The position numbers and the translations under genes were made by a program. The notes under the pieces are model-generated. The model saw only the letters and a program-made list of their open reading frames with translations. It had not been told where the DNA came from and searched no databases. DNA of 64,000 nucleotides from Nostoc sp. TCL26-01 (GTDB lineage: Bacteria > Cyanobacteriota > Cyanobacteriia > Cyanobacteriales > Nostocaceae). Shown here in pieces: positions 52,276 to 60,190 of this stretch. Numbering within the stretch: position 1 is the first letter of the stretch; the number at the start of each line of letters is the position of its first letter. Location of the stretch: the NCBI RefSeq assembly GCF_013393945.1, contig NZ_CP040297.1:1020001-1084000 (forward strand), read 5' to 3'.

Positions 52276-53691
52276 TTATTTTTTATCTTTGTCAGCTAAT
52301 AACTTGTTAATCAGTTCCTGTTGCTGTTGTAGCTGTTGTTTGAGTATGTCTAACTCTGTTGTTTGCGGTAAATGTGGGTTAACCCTTTCCGCAAATATGG
52401 CTACATCCTGATAATGTTTGTTACTCACATCAATGTTATGCCCACACCATTTAGAGACTATTTTTTCATCTATTCCTAAGTCAAAAACAGCGTGAGTGAT
52501 AAATGAATGTCTAGTGTTGTAGGGCGAGAGTTGCTTTATTAGCTTACCTTGTTCTATTAATTGGGGGATAATTCCCCTTATCCTTATAGATTTATTTCCA
52601 CTATATGTATTTCTGAATACTGCGCTATTTATTATTTTTTCTCCCTTGCTTTTAAACACTATCTCGGTATCTTCACCTTGAGGAATTGATTTTAATGATG
52701 TCCATAGCTCACCATCTCTAGGCATCGGGAATTTGCGAACTAATTCACCTTTATATGTACTATCGTTTTTTAACGGATAGAATTTTTTAGTTGCTCTATC
52801 GTAAGTTCGCCTAATTAAAATTCTCTCTTTCTCCCATTCGATATCGCACCACATAAAAGCTACGGCTTCACCTGTTCTACATCCAGTGAGAAATTTAAAT
52901 TTTAGAAAATTAAACCAATGAGGGTATTTAGTTTCAACAAAATTAAGTATTATTTGTACTTCATCCCATGTATAGGCTTTTGACTGGTCAAGCACATCGT
53001 TATCACTTTCTACCTCATCTTGTTTTTTACCTTTAGCTCCTTTAGTCATTATCTCATCAGCTAGACCATCATAGGGATTATGAGTTAATAGCTTATTTTT
53101 AACAGCCAATTGATAACCCTTAGAAAGATTAGATAAGATTTGCTTGACTAACTTTAAATGTCTATTTTCTACTAGCCAATTTCTGATTTTTAAAGCATCT
53201 TCTGACTTGGTGGCTTCCATTGCTGATTGAAGATAATTTTTGTACTGTCCTTGATACATTCTGTGATAAACACTCTCTCTCAACCCTTGCTTTCTGTACT
53301 CACAGTACATATCCCAGACTTCGAGTAACGATAACTCAGGCTTAGGTGGTAACTGGTCATCCGATACTAGCGTTAGTTTAGGACTACGCAAACTTGCTCT
53401 TAATCCATACTCCTCTAGTATTTCCTGATACCGTCCTAGATTGAAGTTTCCCTGACCATCGCTTAACTTACCCTCCTCTAACTCAATCTGTAACCGTCGT
53501 TGGAGTTTACTTGCTGTAGCTTCCCATCCGTCAACCATTGGGATACCAGTCGCTAGCTTCATCTGTTTACCTTCATCAAAGTAGGAACGAGGGAAGCAAG
53601 CTTTAATACTTCCTGAATCTGGTCTGACTGTTACCTGACCTTTCTTAGCCTTACCTGTGGGTGTCTTTGGTGAATTTACCATAATGCTCAT
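52276..53691 (-). CDS. int: Tyrosine recombinase (integrase) of the element
   Basis: A 471-aa protein. The N-terminal domain (VTVRPDSGSIKACFPRSYF) resembles arm-DNA-binding domains of cyanobacterial integrases. The catalytic part has FLTGCRTGEAVAFMWCDIEW (first arginine), a YNTRHSFITHAVF box in which H of H-x-x-R is Y, WCGHN and the tyrosine in SNKHYQDVA. A C-terminal Gln-rich coiled coil follows (LKQQLQQQQELINKLL). It lies 64 bp from attR. TAATGCTCA sites overlap its start, suggesting self-regulation. It should catalyse integration and excision between the 18-bp repeats. Confidence 0.92.
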   Translation of the reverse strand: MSIMVNSPKTPTGKAKKGQVTVRPDSGSIKACFPRSYFDEGKQMKLATGIPMVDGWEATASKLQRRLQIELEEGKLSDGQGNFNLGRYQEILEEYGLRASLRSPKLTLVSDDQLPPKPELSLLEVWDMYCEYRKQGLRESVYHRMYQGQYKNYLQSAMEATKSEDALKIRNWLVENRHLKLVKQILSNLSKGYQLAVKNKLLTHNPYDGLADEIMTKGAKGKKQDEVESDNDVLDQSKAYTWDEVQIILNFVETKYPHWFNFLKFKFLTGCRTGEAVAFMWCDIEWEKERILIRRTYDRATKKFYPLKNDSTYKGELVRKFPMPRDGELWTSLKSIPQGEDTEIVFKSKGEKIINSAVFRNTYSGNKSIRIRGIIPQLIEQGKLIKQLSPYNTRHSFITHAVFDLGIDEKIVSKWCGHNIDVSNKHYQDVAIFAERVNPHLPQTTELDILKQQLQQQQELINKLLADKDKK

Positions 53692-53716
53692 TTAATGCTC
53701 AAAAGTGGATGCTCAA
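53682..53716. repeat. Right arm-type sites (TAATGCTCA family)
   Basis: TAATGCTCA (53682), TAATGCTCAAAA (53693) and GATGCTCAA (53708) lie between the integrase start and the attachment core. The same motif occurs four times inside the left end. Confidence 0.6.
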
Positions 53717-53732
53717 TATCTGATACATTGGA

Positions 53733-54188
53733 CTAATCGATACTTTCGCATCCTATCACAATATCGTTAGATTTGATCACTGCATAAGCTTCTGCACCCT
53801 CTACTAGTTCTAGCTCCTCGGCTGACATTCTCGTGATAATCGAGGTTAATTCAACTTTGTGAACAATCTCTAACGTTACTTCACTATTAACAGCTCCAAC
53901 GATAACTTTTTTGACAATACCTTTGAGAATATTCCGGGAACTTACTTTTAACGGGCGCTTAGAACTACTAACTTCTAACTCAACAACTTCAGTTGCTGCT
54001 TTTTCCACCCTAGCCACCTGCTTGGTTGGTATTGGTTTTGGTGGTGGGGATTCCTGATGAAGTCCGCGCACAAGCTCCCGCAAAATCTCTGTTTTGGTGC
54101 GCTGAGACTGTTGGCAGAACTCCTCCAGAATCTTACGCTCCTCTTCTGATGTTTGAAAAGTGATCCATCCTTGTTCTTTTCTTGGCAT
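53733..54188 (-). CDS. Ribbon-helix-helix/Mop-domain protein, molybdate-responsive regulator candidate
   Basis: A 151-aa protein. Residues ~8-42 (WITFQTSEEERKILEEFCQQ, TKTEILRELVRGL) look like a ribbon-helix-helix DNA-binding domain. After a Pro-rich linker, residues ~80-150 form a Mop/TOBE molybdate-binding domain: SRNILKGIVKKVIVGAVNSE, VTLEIVHKVELTSIITRMSA, AYAVIKSNDIVIG. It is divergent from modA and so may be the ModE-like regulator of the locus. The last residues GCESID are encoded by the integrated element; the original end (ARE) is preserved at the left attachment site. Confidence 0.85.
   Translation of the reverse strand: MPRKEQGWITFQTSEEERKILEEFCQQSQRTKTEILRELVRGLHQESPPPKPIPTKQVARVEKAATEVVELEVSSSKRPLKVSSRNILKGIVKKVIVGAVNSEVTLEIVHKVELTSIITRMSAEELELVEGAEAYAVIKSNDIVIGCESID
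53755..53772. repeat. attR core, 18 bp, inside the mop coding sequence
   Basis: ATCACAATATCGTTAGAT, identical to 37257-37274. On the minus strand it encodes part of SNDIV in the mop gene. Codons after it come from the element and read IGCESID and a stop. Confidence 0.88.
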
Positions 54189-54288
54189 AATGTTACCAAT
54201 TCAGTTGGTAAATATCGGAACTATCGTCAGTACGATCCTACCAAGCGTCTATCCCTTAAAGAAGGATCTATCTAAACACGGTTATCTT

Positions 54289-55086
54289 ATGAAACGAAGA
54301 GACATTCTCGCCTTTATTAGTGTAGCGATCGCTAGCTGGTTTCTAGCCATTGGTTTACCATTAGTTACACCTGAGCCTGTAGCAGCACAATCAAACGTCA
54401 ACTTACTGGTGTCTGCGGCTGCTAGTCTCAAAGATGCACTAGAAGAAATTAAGCCTCTCTACCAACAGAGTAAAGCCAATGTCAACATTAGTTATAACTT
54501 TGGTGCATCTGGGGCGTTGCAACAACAAATTGAACAAGGTGCGCCAGCAGATATTTTTATCTCGGCGGCTAAACGTCAAGTAGATGCCTTAGAGCAAAAA
54601 CAACTACTAGTTCCTGGGACTCGTAGTATCTTAGCGAAAAATCGCCTAGTCTTGGTTGTTCCGAAAAACGTCAGTGGTGTTACTAGCTTCTACAACTTAA
54701 AGGATGAGAAAATTAAACGAATCGCCATTGGCGAACCCAGAAGTGTACCGGCTGGGCAATATGCTGAACAAGTTTTGCAAAAATTGAAACTCCTACCACA
54801 AATCAAGCCGAAGTTAGTCTATGCTAACAATGTGCGGCAAGTTTTGGCCTCGGTAGAAAGCGGTAATGCCGATGCAGGTTTGGTTTACGTCACTGATGCC
54901 AAAATTTCTGACAAAGTGAAAGTTGTAGTTGCAGCTGACGAAAAATACCACTCAGCAATTATTTATCCTTTAGCTGTAGTCAAAAGTAGTAAAAATATTG
55001 ATGCTGCCAAGGAATTTGCCCAGTATCTAGCAACTAGCTCACAAGTTAAAGCTGTACTCAAAAAATACGGTTTTATTGTGTCTTAA
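54289..55086 (+). CDS. modA: Molybdate-binding periplasmic protein ModA
   Basis: 265 aa from the ATG at 54289. A basic start (MKRRDILAFISVAIAS) begins the signal peptide, which ends near PVAAQS. The mature part has LLVSAAASLKDALEEIKPLY and YNFGASGALQQQIEQGAPAD, both typical molybdate/tungstate contact segments, then IAIGEPRSVPAGQYAEQVLQ and NADAGLVYVTDA. It delivers molybdate to ModBC. The 100-bp gap to the divergent mop gene is probably a molybdate-responsive promoter. Confidence 0.94.
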   Translation: MKRRDILAFISVAIASWFLAIGLPLVTPEPVAAQSNVNLLVSAAASLKDALEEIKPLYQQSKANVNISYNFGASGALQQQIEQGAPADIFISAAKRQVDALEQKQLLVPGTRSILAKNRLVLVVPKNVSGVTSFYNLKDEKIKRIAIGEPRSVPAGQYAEQVLQKLKLLPQIKPKLVYANNVRQVLASVESGNADAGLVYVTDAKISDKVKVVVAADEKYHSAIIYPLAVVKSSKNIDAAKEFAQYLATSSQVKAVLKKYGFIVS

Positions 55087-55185
55087 TAGTTAGGAATGGT
55101 AATGGGTAATGGGTAATCCTTTTTCATCTCAGATTTAACTGTGCGATCGCATCTGGAGGCAATGACAGCCAGTTGCAATAAAGTT

Positions 55186-55270
55186 GTAGGTTAGGTGGAG
55201 GCTTTGCGTAACCCAACATTCTAATCTCGGTTGGGTTAAGCGTAGCGCAACCCAACCTACGCCTAATGCA
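55186..55270. repeat. GTTGGGTTAAGCGTAGCGCAACCCAAC repeat, copy 2
   Basis: GTAGGTTAGGTGGAGGCTTT followed by GCGTAACCCAACATTC and the same inner hairpin as in the 26639-26744 copy, but shorter in the middle and in opposite overall orientation. Confidence 0.7.
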
Positions 55271-55452
55271 CTACTTTAGTCTTGCCACGCCACTACGTAT
55301 CTGTTCAAAAATCAAGTAGTGATCCCATATACGATAATAATATCTTATAGAGTCAAAGGAGATATCTATGGCAAAAAATTTCATACAAATATTTTGATCT
55401 GTGGAAGATTCAATCAACTCTCTGAAAATTTTTACTGTCTATTGTTGTTCTT

Positions 55453-55533
55453 CAGGAGCTTGTTGCAGGAGCGCAAGACGAGGCTGATTTGAAAGCACTA
55501 ACCATTGCACGTCGAGAATATGAGAAATCCTAA
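55453..55533 (+). pseudogene. Antitoxin-like gene relic
   Basis: A frame with no start codon reads QELVAGAQDEADLKALTIAR followed by REYEKS and a stop, like the C-terminus of a small antitoxin. Upstream at 55368 an ATG-led frame (MAKNFIQIF) stops after a few codons. This looks like a decayed gene, but too little remains to name a family. Confidence 0.3.
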
Positions 55534-55587
55534 AGGCTGCTCATCCCTACGGCAGAAGATTGGTGAATTGTAGGAAAAGTGGGATGT

Positions 55588-56892
55588 TTAGCTGGCATCT
55601 GGCAGAATTTGTCGCAACACCTCTTCATTGACAGAAGGGAGAATAGTGTTTATTTTTTGCATAACTCCAGTTTTCAAGATACGTATGACAGTTTCTAAAG
55701 ACTGAATATCATCTCGAAATGATAGCTTTTGTTCAGAAACGTGAACGCCTTCGGGTTCTCGAATAAACATTTCTGCTGAAATAAAACTGAATAATGTAAA
55801 CTTCACTATCTCTGATGAAATTTCTCCACTTAATGCAGTAACTATTTCCTCGATAGCCGTTCCAAGATCAACTTGACGAACTGGATTTCTAACAATCCAA
55901 TTTGAGATTGCGTATAAATCTTCCGGCGACGGAAGGCGATAAATAGGTGACCCTGATGCCAAAATTGATCGATATGTATCAACTGAGTGAATTTCTCTGG
56001 AGTTCAGATCAGGTAAAACTTCGCTTCCTTTAGGAACTGAACTGCGAAGAGCTAAGATCACTTGTGAAGGAGGAATACGTGCTATGCATAATTCTGACCC
56101 TTGACATACATATTGCATATATTCAATGAATCTGGCAAAACCTAGTTGAATAGGCTGAAGTCCTGGAATTATATAACTGATTGCTTGTTGTATAACTGAC
56201 AAATAAATCCCAGAACGAGCTAAGTCTGATTGGCAGAATCGATCACTAGCATACCAATTTAATATTTCTTTTGTTTTCACTACAATATCTTCCGATGAAG
56301 AAGATGTTGTCCGTTTAACTTGATTGATGAGGCGAGAGTTTCGCGGATCAAACCCATCAGATTGCTTAATGGTTAAAGTTTGAAAGCTTGCTCTATATTG
56401 ATGTTCTTCTTCATCTGGGTCTGTTATCCAAACAAAATCATCACAAACAGCTTGAAAAGTTTTATTAGTCGCATTCCTGTAAGCGCAACCAATTACAGTT
56501 TTTCCATACTCATGTAATTTTTTGGCAAGAGCAGCAAAACCACCATCTCCTGAGACAATAACAAACACTTCTAAAGATGGACGAACGTGAGCTAAGTCAA
56601 TAGCATCAATAGCAAGTTGAATATCTGCCGCATTTTTCTTCTGTTCCCGAGAAAATCCAAAAACTTGAATTGGATCTATGCCAAGCTCATTGATTTCTCC
56701 ACGCATGACTGAAAGGCGAGAATCGCTCCAATTTGCATATGCTCGCTGTACGGCAATTTGCCCAAGTTTTTCAGTTTTACGAATTGATTCAAGAATCTCC
56801 TCTAAAGATAAATTTGCAATCATTTGCTGTGAAAAACTATACCCTTTTAATAGATTCTCAATATCATAAAAAATTACCGTGTTGAATTTCAT
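55588..56892 (-). CDS. NYN-domain (PIN-like) protein with C-terminal extension
   Basis: A ~434-aa protein. Residues ~1-150 form a NYN/DUF88 domain: NTVIFYDIENLLKGYSF with the first acidic residues, KKNAADIQLAIDAIDLAHVR and FVIVSGDGGFAALAKKLHEY with later aspartates, a PIN-like nuclease fold acting on RNA. The rest contains a possible OST-HTH/LOTUS-like segment (LARSGIYLSVIQQAISYIIP) and a helical tail. Start at the ATG at 56892. It is isolated in its neighbourhood. RNA degradation or silencing is a family-based inference. Confidence 0.82.
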   Translation of the reverse strand: MKFNTVIFYDIENLLKGYSFSQQMIANLSLEEILESIRKTEKLGQIAVQRAYANWSDSRLSVMRGEINELGIDPIQVFGFSREQKKNAADIQLAIDAIDLAHVRPSLEVFVIVSGDGGFAALAKKLHEYGKTVIGCAYRNATNKTFQAVCDDFVWITDPDEEEHQYRASFQTLTIKQSDGFDPRNSRLINQVKRTTSSSSEDIVVKTKEILNWYASDRFCQSDLARSGIYLSVIQQAISYIIPGLQPIQLGFARFIEYMQYVCQGSELCIARIPPSQVILALRSSVPKGSEVLPDLNSREIHSVDTYRSILASGSPIYRLPSPEDLYAISNWIVRNPVRQVDLGTAIEEIVTALSGEISSEIVKFTLFSFISAEMFIREPEGVHVSEQKLSFRDDIQSLETVIRILKTGVMQKINTILPSVNEEVLRQILPDAS

Positions 56893-57166
56893 CAATACAA
56901 CCTCGTTTCTATTTATTAGTTCTACTTAAAATAAAATACTCACTGATTTCTTTCAAGCACTACTCTAAGCAGGGACTAAGTCATCTAAAGGTCGTGTTCA
57001 GCAGCGCTTACCTAATAGAACATCTCACTGAAAGCTTAGAACCAGAGATGTGGAAAGCTTGAAGGTGCTAATGGATTTACACTAATGGCATATATTTTGC
57101 ATGAATTTTTAACACCTAAAATAGTACAAAGTTAACACCCTAGATACGCTCTAGCCTCTAGCCTGA

Positions 57167-57730
57167 TTACGGAAAACCAAAGAAACTGCGTTGATAAAAT
57201 TGCAATCGACCATAACCGAGAAATTGACTGTGGGTTTTTTCGCCTGGAGGCGAGGCTGTAACTCCAAATAGATAAACTCCGGCCACGGAGGGATTTTGCC
57301 AAGGTTTTAAACCAATGGTGATAGTTTTGCCAGGAGGTACTGGAGGGTCAAATATTACAGATAATGTTCTAGTTTTATTTTCCCTGGTGACATCTTTTAA
57401 GCCAATTTTCTGACCTTTACGGGAACGTGTACCTTCAAAGGCAAAACTTTTTTCCAAGTCGAAGCGAATATCATCTACTCCTTCGTGCTGATTAATCGTG
57501 ATCTGTTGTAGGGGTTCGCTGGCGTTTTCTGGTAGGCTGACGGTGAAATAATAGGTTGCACTCCAAAAATTGACTTCATTATAGGTTGTTGTCACTTCCA
57601 CAAGCCGTGGTGGTTGGACAAAATAGACTGTACCATCTTGCAATTGAATTGCTTGACTTTGGTTGATAGTACAACTTTTGAGAATGACTAAGGTGGCGAT
57701 CGCTCTACCCAATAAAACTGCCAGGCGCAT
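57167..57730 (-). CDS. DUF2808 exported protein
   Basis: A 187-aa protein with a signal peptide (RLAVLLGRAIATLVILKSC) that could be a lipoprotein type, and a beta-rich domain: IQLQDGTVYFVQPPRLVEVT, YYFTVSLPENASEPLQQITI and GKTITIGLKPWQNPSVAGVY. This matches DUF2808, a common exported family of cyanobacteria. The function is unknown. Confidence 0.85.
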   Translation of the reverse strand: MRLAVLLGRAIATLVILKSCTINQSQAIQLQDGTVYFVQPPRLVEVTTTYNEVNFWSATYYFTVSLPENASEPLQQITINQHEGVDDIRFDLEKSFAFEGTRSRKGQKIGLKDVTRENKTRTLSVIFDPPVPPGKTITIGLKPWQNPSVAGVYLFGVTASPPGEKTHSQFLGYGRLQFYQRSFFGFP

Positions 57731-57919
57731 AGCTCTACCCGTGTTAGCAATTAGATATTAATTATACCTTGGTTAATATATTAAGTATTCTCCAATAAAT
57801 TTAATATTTATTATTAATACATTGCAAATATCATCGTCAATGTAAAAGATAATTGATATCTGTTGTCAAAGTTACTATTGACGCGACAAACTAAAGATAC
57901 AACCCCAGCAATTATTCTT

Positions 57920-58408
57920 ATGAATGCTATTTCTAAAGTTGAATTCAAGCACCCAAGTTGGCAAACTGCTATCTTGTTTGCTCTTGGCTTTTGGCTGAGT
58001 GCTAGCCTTGTTTTAGATTGGGTAATTATGCCTAGTCTATATCTGTCAGGGATGATGAGCCAAGCAGGTTTTACTACAGCAGGTTATGTGATTTTTTGGG
58101 TTTTTAATCGCTTGGAATTATTATCTGCGGCTGTAGTCTTGACTGGCGTACTGGTTTGGCGAAAAACTCATGACCACAACAACATTAACGGTATGATTTC
58201 TGCTTTGATGCTGTTAGCGATCGCTCTATTAAATACTTACTTCTTCACTCCTCAAATGTCGGCTGTGGGAGTGAATCTGAATTTATTTGCTACAGCATCG
58301 ACAATTCCTGACCAAATGAATCTACTACATGGCGGTTATTTTTTCCTAGAAGTAACCAAATTAATAGTAGGCGGTACACTTTTTAGCTGGTGCTGGCGAC
58401 AGTCTTAA
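57920..58408 (+). CDS. Four-helix membrane protein (DUF4149-like)
   Basis: About 162 aa from the ATG at 57920; in-frame TTG codons exist upstream but the family starts near here. Four hydrophobic segments lie near residues 15-38, 50-72, 85-105 and 125-150. ALGFWLSASLVLDWVIMPSL with MSQAGF and the closing GGYFFLEVTKLIVGG resemble DUF4149/TMEM205-like proteins. The function is unknown. Confidence 0.72.
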   Translation: MNAISKVEFKHPSWQTAILFALGFWLSASLVLDWVIMPSLYLSGMMSQAGFTTAGYVIFWVFNRLELLSAAVVLTGVLVWRKTHDHNNINGMISALMLLAIALLNTYFFTPQMSAVGVNLNLFATASTIPDQMNLLHGGYFFLEVTKLIVGGTLFSWCWRQS

Positions 58409-58512
58409 AGTCAGACAACGAAAGTCCAATGAATAATGCAAAAATTGCCTACCAAGCGTGTAAATCCAACTGGTAGGCATTATTTATTTATATTTTTTTG
58501 CTTGACTTATTT

Positions 58513-58818
58513 TTATTGTTCTGCTTCTGGTGATTCCTCAGACTCTGCTTGATTAAATAACAATAGCCTAGCAGCGAGGATAGCAAACCCTACCGCAGCG
58601 ATCGCTTTTAATATGCGCGTAGGTAAAAGTTCAGCTACAGCACCCCCAGCTAATGCACCTAAAAAGCTGGTTAAGAGTAACGCCGCCGCACTACCAAAGA
58701 ATACTGCACGCACAGACTGACCACGACCAGAAAGTGCGATCGCTGCTAACTGACTCTTGTCACCTAGTTCTGACAAAAAAACCGTAATAAAACTTAATCC
58801 TAAAAGATGCCAATCCAT
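58513..58818 (-). CDS. TMEM165/GDT1-family cation transporter, half 2
   Basis: A 101-aa protein with three membrane helices and the signature FLSELGDKSQLAAIALSGRG, the E-x-G-D-K-(S/T) motif of the GDT1 family. Single-motif proteins of this type work as pairs, and the partner is the next gene upstream on the same strand. Cyanobacterial and plastid relatives export or handle Mn2+ and Ca2+. An acidic tail (ESEESPEAEQ) ends the protein. Confidence 0.88.
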   Translation of the reverse strand: MDWHLLGLSFITVFLSELGDKSQLAAIALSGRGQSVRAVFFGSAAALLLTSFLGALAGGAVAELLPTRILKAIAAVGFAILAARLLLFNQAESEESPEAEQ

Positions 58819-58824
58819 AATACT

Positions 58825-58960
58825 TGGGAGTGAGGGAGTAGTGAGTGCTGTTAGCGGAAGCGGGGCGTTTAGCCCGTGCTGAGTAGGGAGTGGGGGAGTG
58901 CGGGAGTAAATAATTTGACTATTAACTATTGACTATTGACTATTGACTAATGACCAATGA
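58825..58960. repeat. Nostocales short tandem repeats
   Basis: GGGAGTGAGGGAGTAGTGAG, GAGTAGGGAGTGGGGGAG and ACTATTGACTATTGACTAAT motifs fill the gap between the two GDT1 halves. Confidence 0.65.
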
Positions 58961-59386
58961 CTAACTGTGCAATACATCCCAAAACAAAGTGAGAGAAATA
59001 AACAACAGCATGATTCCTGCTGATTTGTCCAAAGTTTTGGCACTGAAGCGCTTAGATACCCAGCTACCCAATAGCACACCTAACAAACTAGTGGTAATTA
59101 ATGCTGCTCCAGAACCCAGAAAAACTACCCAAGGCGAGTGAGACTCTGCACTCATCAATAGAGTTGATAGCTGGGTTTTATCACCAATTTCTGCTAAAAA
59201 GATAGTTACAAAGGTAGTAGCAAAAACAACAATTGCTGAATCCTGTTTTTTTGGACTATCGGTAACAACAGGCTCAATTGGCTCAATAATAGTAGTGAGT
59301 GGAGATTCATCACTATCTTTTAATTCTAGCTGGCTTACAGTTTTAGAGATTTCAGCTAGGGTTGCAGGTGCAGAGTCAAGTTTCAC
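58961..59386 (-). CDS. TMEM165/GDT1-family cation transporter, half 1
   Basis: A 141-aa protein starting at GTG (59386). A soluble N-terminus of ~45 residues precedes three membrane helices with IFLAEIGDKTQLSTLLMSAE, the second E-x-G-D-K-T copy. With the 58513-58818 protein it would form a two-subunit transporter for Mn2+/Ca2+ with opposite topology of the halves. The genes are 142 bp apart, separated by tandem repeats. Confidence 0.88.
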   Translation of the reverse strand: MKLDSAPATLAEISKTVSQLELKDSDESPLTTIIEPIEPVVTDSPKKQDSAIVVFATTFVTIFLAEIGDKTQLSTLLMSAESHSPWVVFLGSGAALITTSLLGVLLGSWVSKRFSAKTLDKSAGIMLLFISLTLFWDVLHS

Positions 59387-59476
59387 AGGCAGTAGTGCTA
59401 AATAGTTTTCATATTTTTCTCATTTTCTCAGATTTTTGTGATCAATTGCAACCTATCAAATAAGTTTCTAATAAAT

Positions 59477-60073
59477 ATGGGCTTTTCAAATCACTTAATT
59501 ACATTAGGTAATTATCTAGCAGGAGAATTTGATAATCGAGAACAAGCCATGTCTGAACCTGTTTGGTTTGTTCACTTGCGTCTTTGGCAAAGACCAGTTG
59601 ATTTATTTACAGACGATAGCTTTACTCTATTTGCCGAACAAGCGAATATAGTCAATTTAGATCGTCCTTATCGCCAACGCATTCTGCGATTAATGCCTCA
59701 TCCTGATTCAGAAAAGTTGTTACGTGTACAGTATTACATGATTAAAGACCCTAGTGTTGTCATTGGTGCAGGTCGTAATCCCAGCTTACTGAAAACACTA
59801 ACTCTAGATCACTTAGAACTACTACCTGGTTGCATTCTTATAGTTAATCAGCACGCAATCACACCTAACAATTACCAATTTATCGCTACTCCCCCTCCAG
59901 ATGTATGTTGTACATTCACCTATTTGGGTAATACGGTGCAAGTTGCGTTAGGTTTTGATGTGACAGAGGTAGAATTAAAAACTTACGATAAAGGAATTGA
60001 CCAAGAAACAGGCAAAGCAACTTGGGGAGCAATTACAGGGCCCTATCACTACACCAAGCGGGAACAGTATTAA
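59477..60073 (+). CDS. CpcT/CpeT-family chromophore lyase
   Basis: 198 aa from the ATG at 59477 (an upstream ATG at 59438 adds 13 unlikely residues). ITLGNYLAGEFDNREQAMSE followed by PVWFVHLRLWQRPV and a later CTFTYLGNTVQVALGFDVTE match CpcT/CpeT lyases. CpcT attaches phycocyanobilin to a cysteine of the phycocyanin beta subunit; paralogues of unknown specificity exist in Nostocales, so I give no symbol. The end TWGAITGPYHYTKREQY is typical. Confidence 0.88.
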   Translation: MGFSNHLITLGNYLAGEFDNREQAMSEPVWFVHLRLWQRPVDLFTDDSFTLFAEQANIVNLDRPYRQRILRLMPHPDSEKLLRVQYYMIKDPSVVIGAGRNPSLLKTLTLDHLELLPGCILIVNQHAITPNNYQFIATPPPDVCCTFTYLGNTVQVALGFDVTEVELKTYDKGIDQETGKATWGAITGPYHYTKREQY

Positions 60074-60119
60074 GTGCTGAGTAGTGAGTGCTGAGTGCTG
60101 AGTAGAAGTCGGAAGTCGA

Positions 60120-60165
60120 ATGACTATTGACCAATGACTAATGACTATTGACCAATGACCAATAC
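60120..60165. repeat. Nostocales short tandem repeats
   Basis: TGACTATTGACCAATGACTA is repeated as overlapping heptamers between the CpcT-family gene and the STAS gene. Confidence 0.65.
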
Positions 60166-60190
60166 TCATAACTCAGCACTCTTTACTTTC

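Larger units (their letters stand above)
37257..53772. mobile_element. 16.5-kb integrative element in the mop/mod locus, phage- or satellite-like
   Basis: Bounded by an 18-bp direct repeat (37257-37274 and 53755-53772), with a tyrosine integrase gene beside the right repeat and arm-type repeats near both ends. It holds about 28 mostly overlapping small genes in two main blocks, transcribed leftward (38586-45625) and rightward (45790-52030). The left block has a P-loop ATPase and a PD-(D/E)XK nuclease. The right block has coiled-coil, Cys-rich and discoidin-like proteins. I see no HIP1 octamer inside it, unlike the flanks. No terminase, portal, major capsid or relaxase gene is recognisable. 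Confidence 0.88.
55087..55587. other. Intergenic region with a dispersed repeat and a gene relic
   Basis: Contains the GTTGGGTTAAGCG-type repeat (55186-55270) and a degenerate antitoxin-like remnant (55453-55533). No intact gene is seen. Confidence 0.55.

Noticed and set aside
37257..53772. Conjugative or mobilisable plasmid origin of the element
   Set aside because: No relaxase, type IV coupling protein or VirB-like gene is recognisable. Gene packing and small-protein motifs are more like a phage.
53733..54188. Inactivation of the mop gene by the element
   Set aside because: The frame stays open through the attachment core and ends after seven element-encoded residues, past the conserved Mop domain, so the protein is probably functional.
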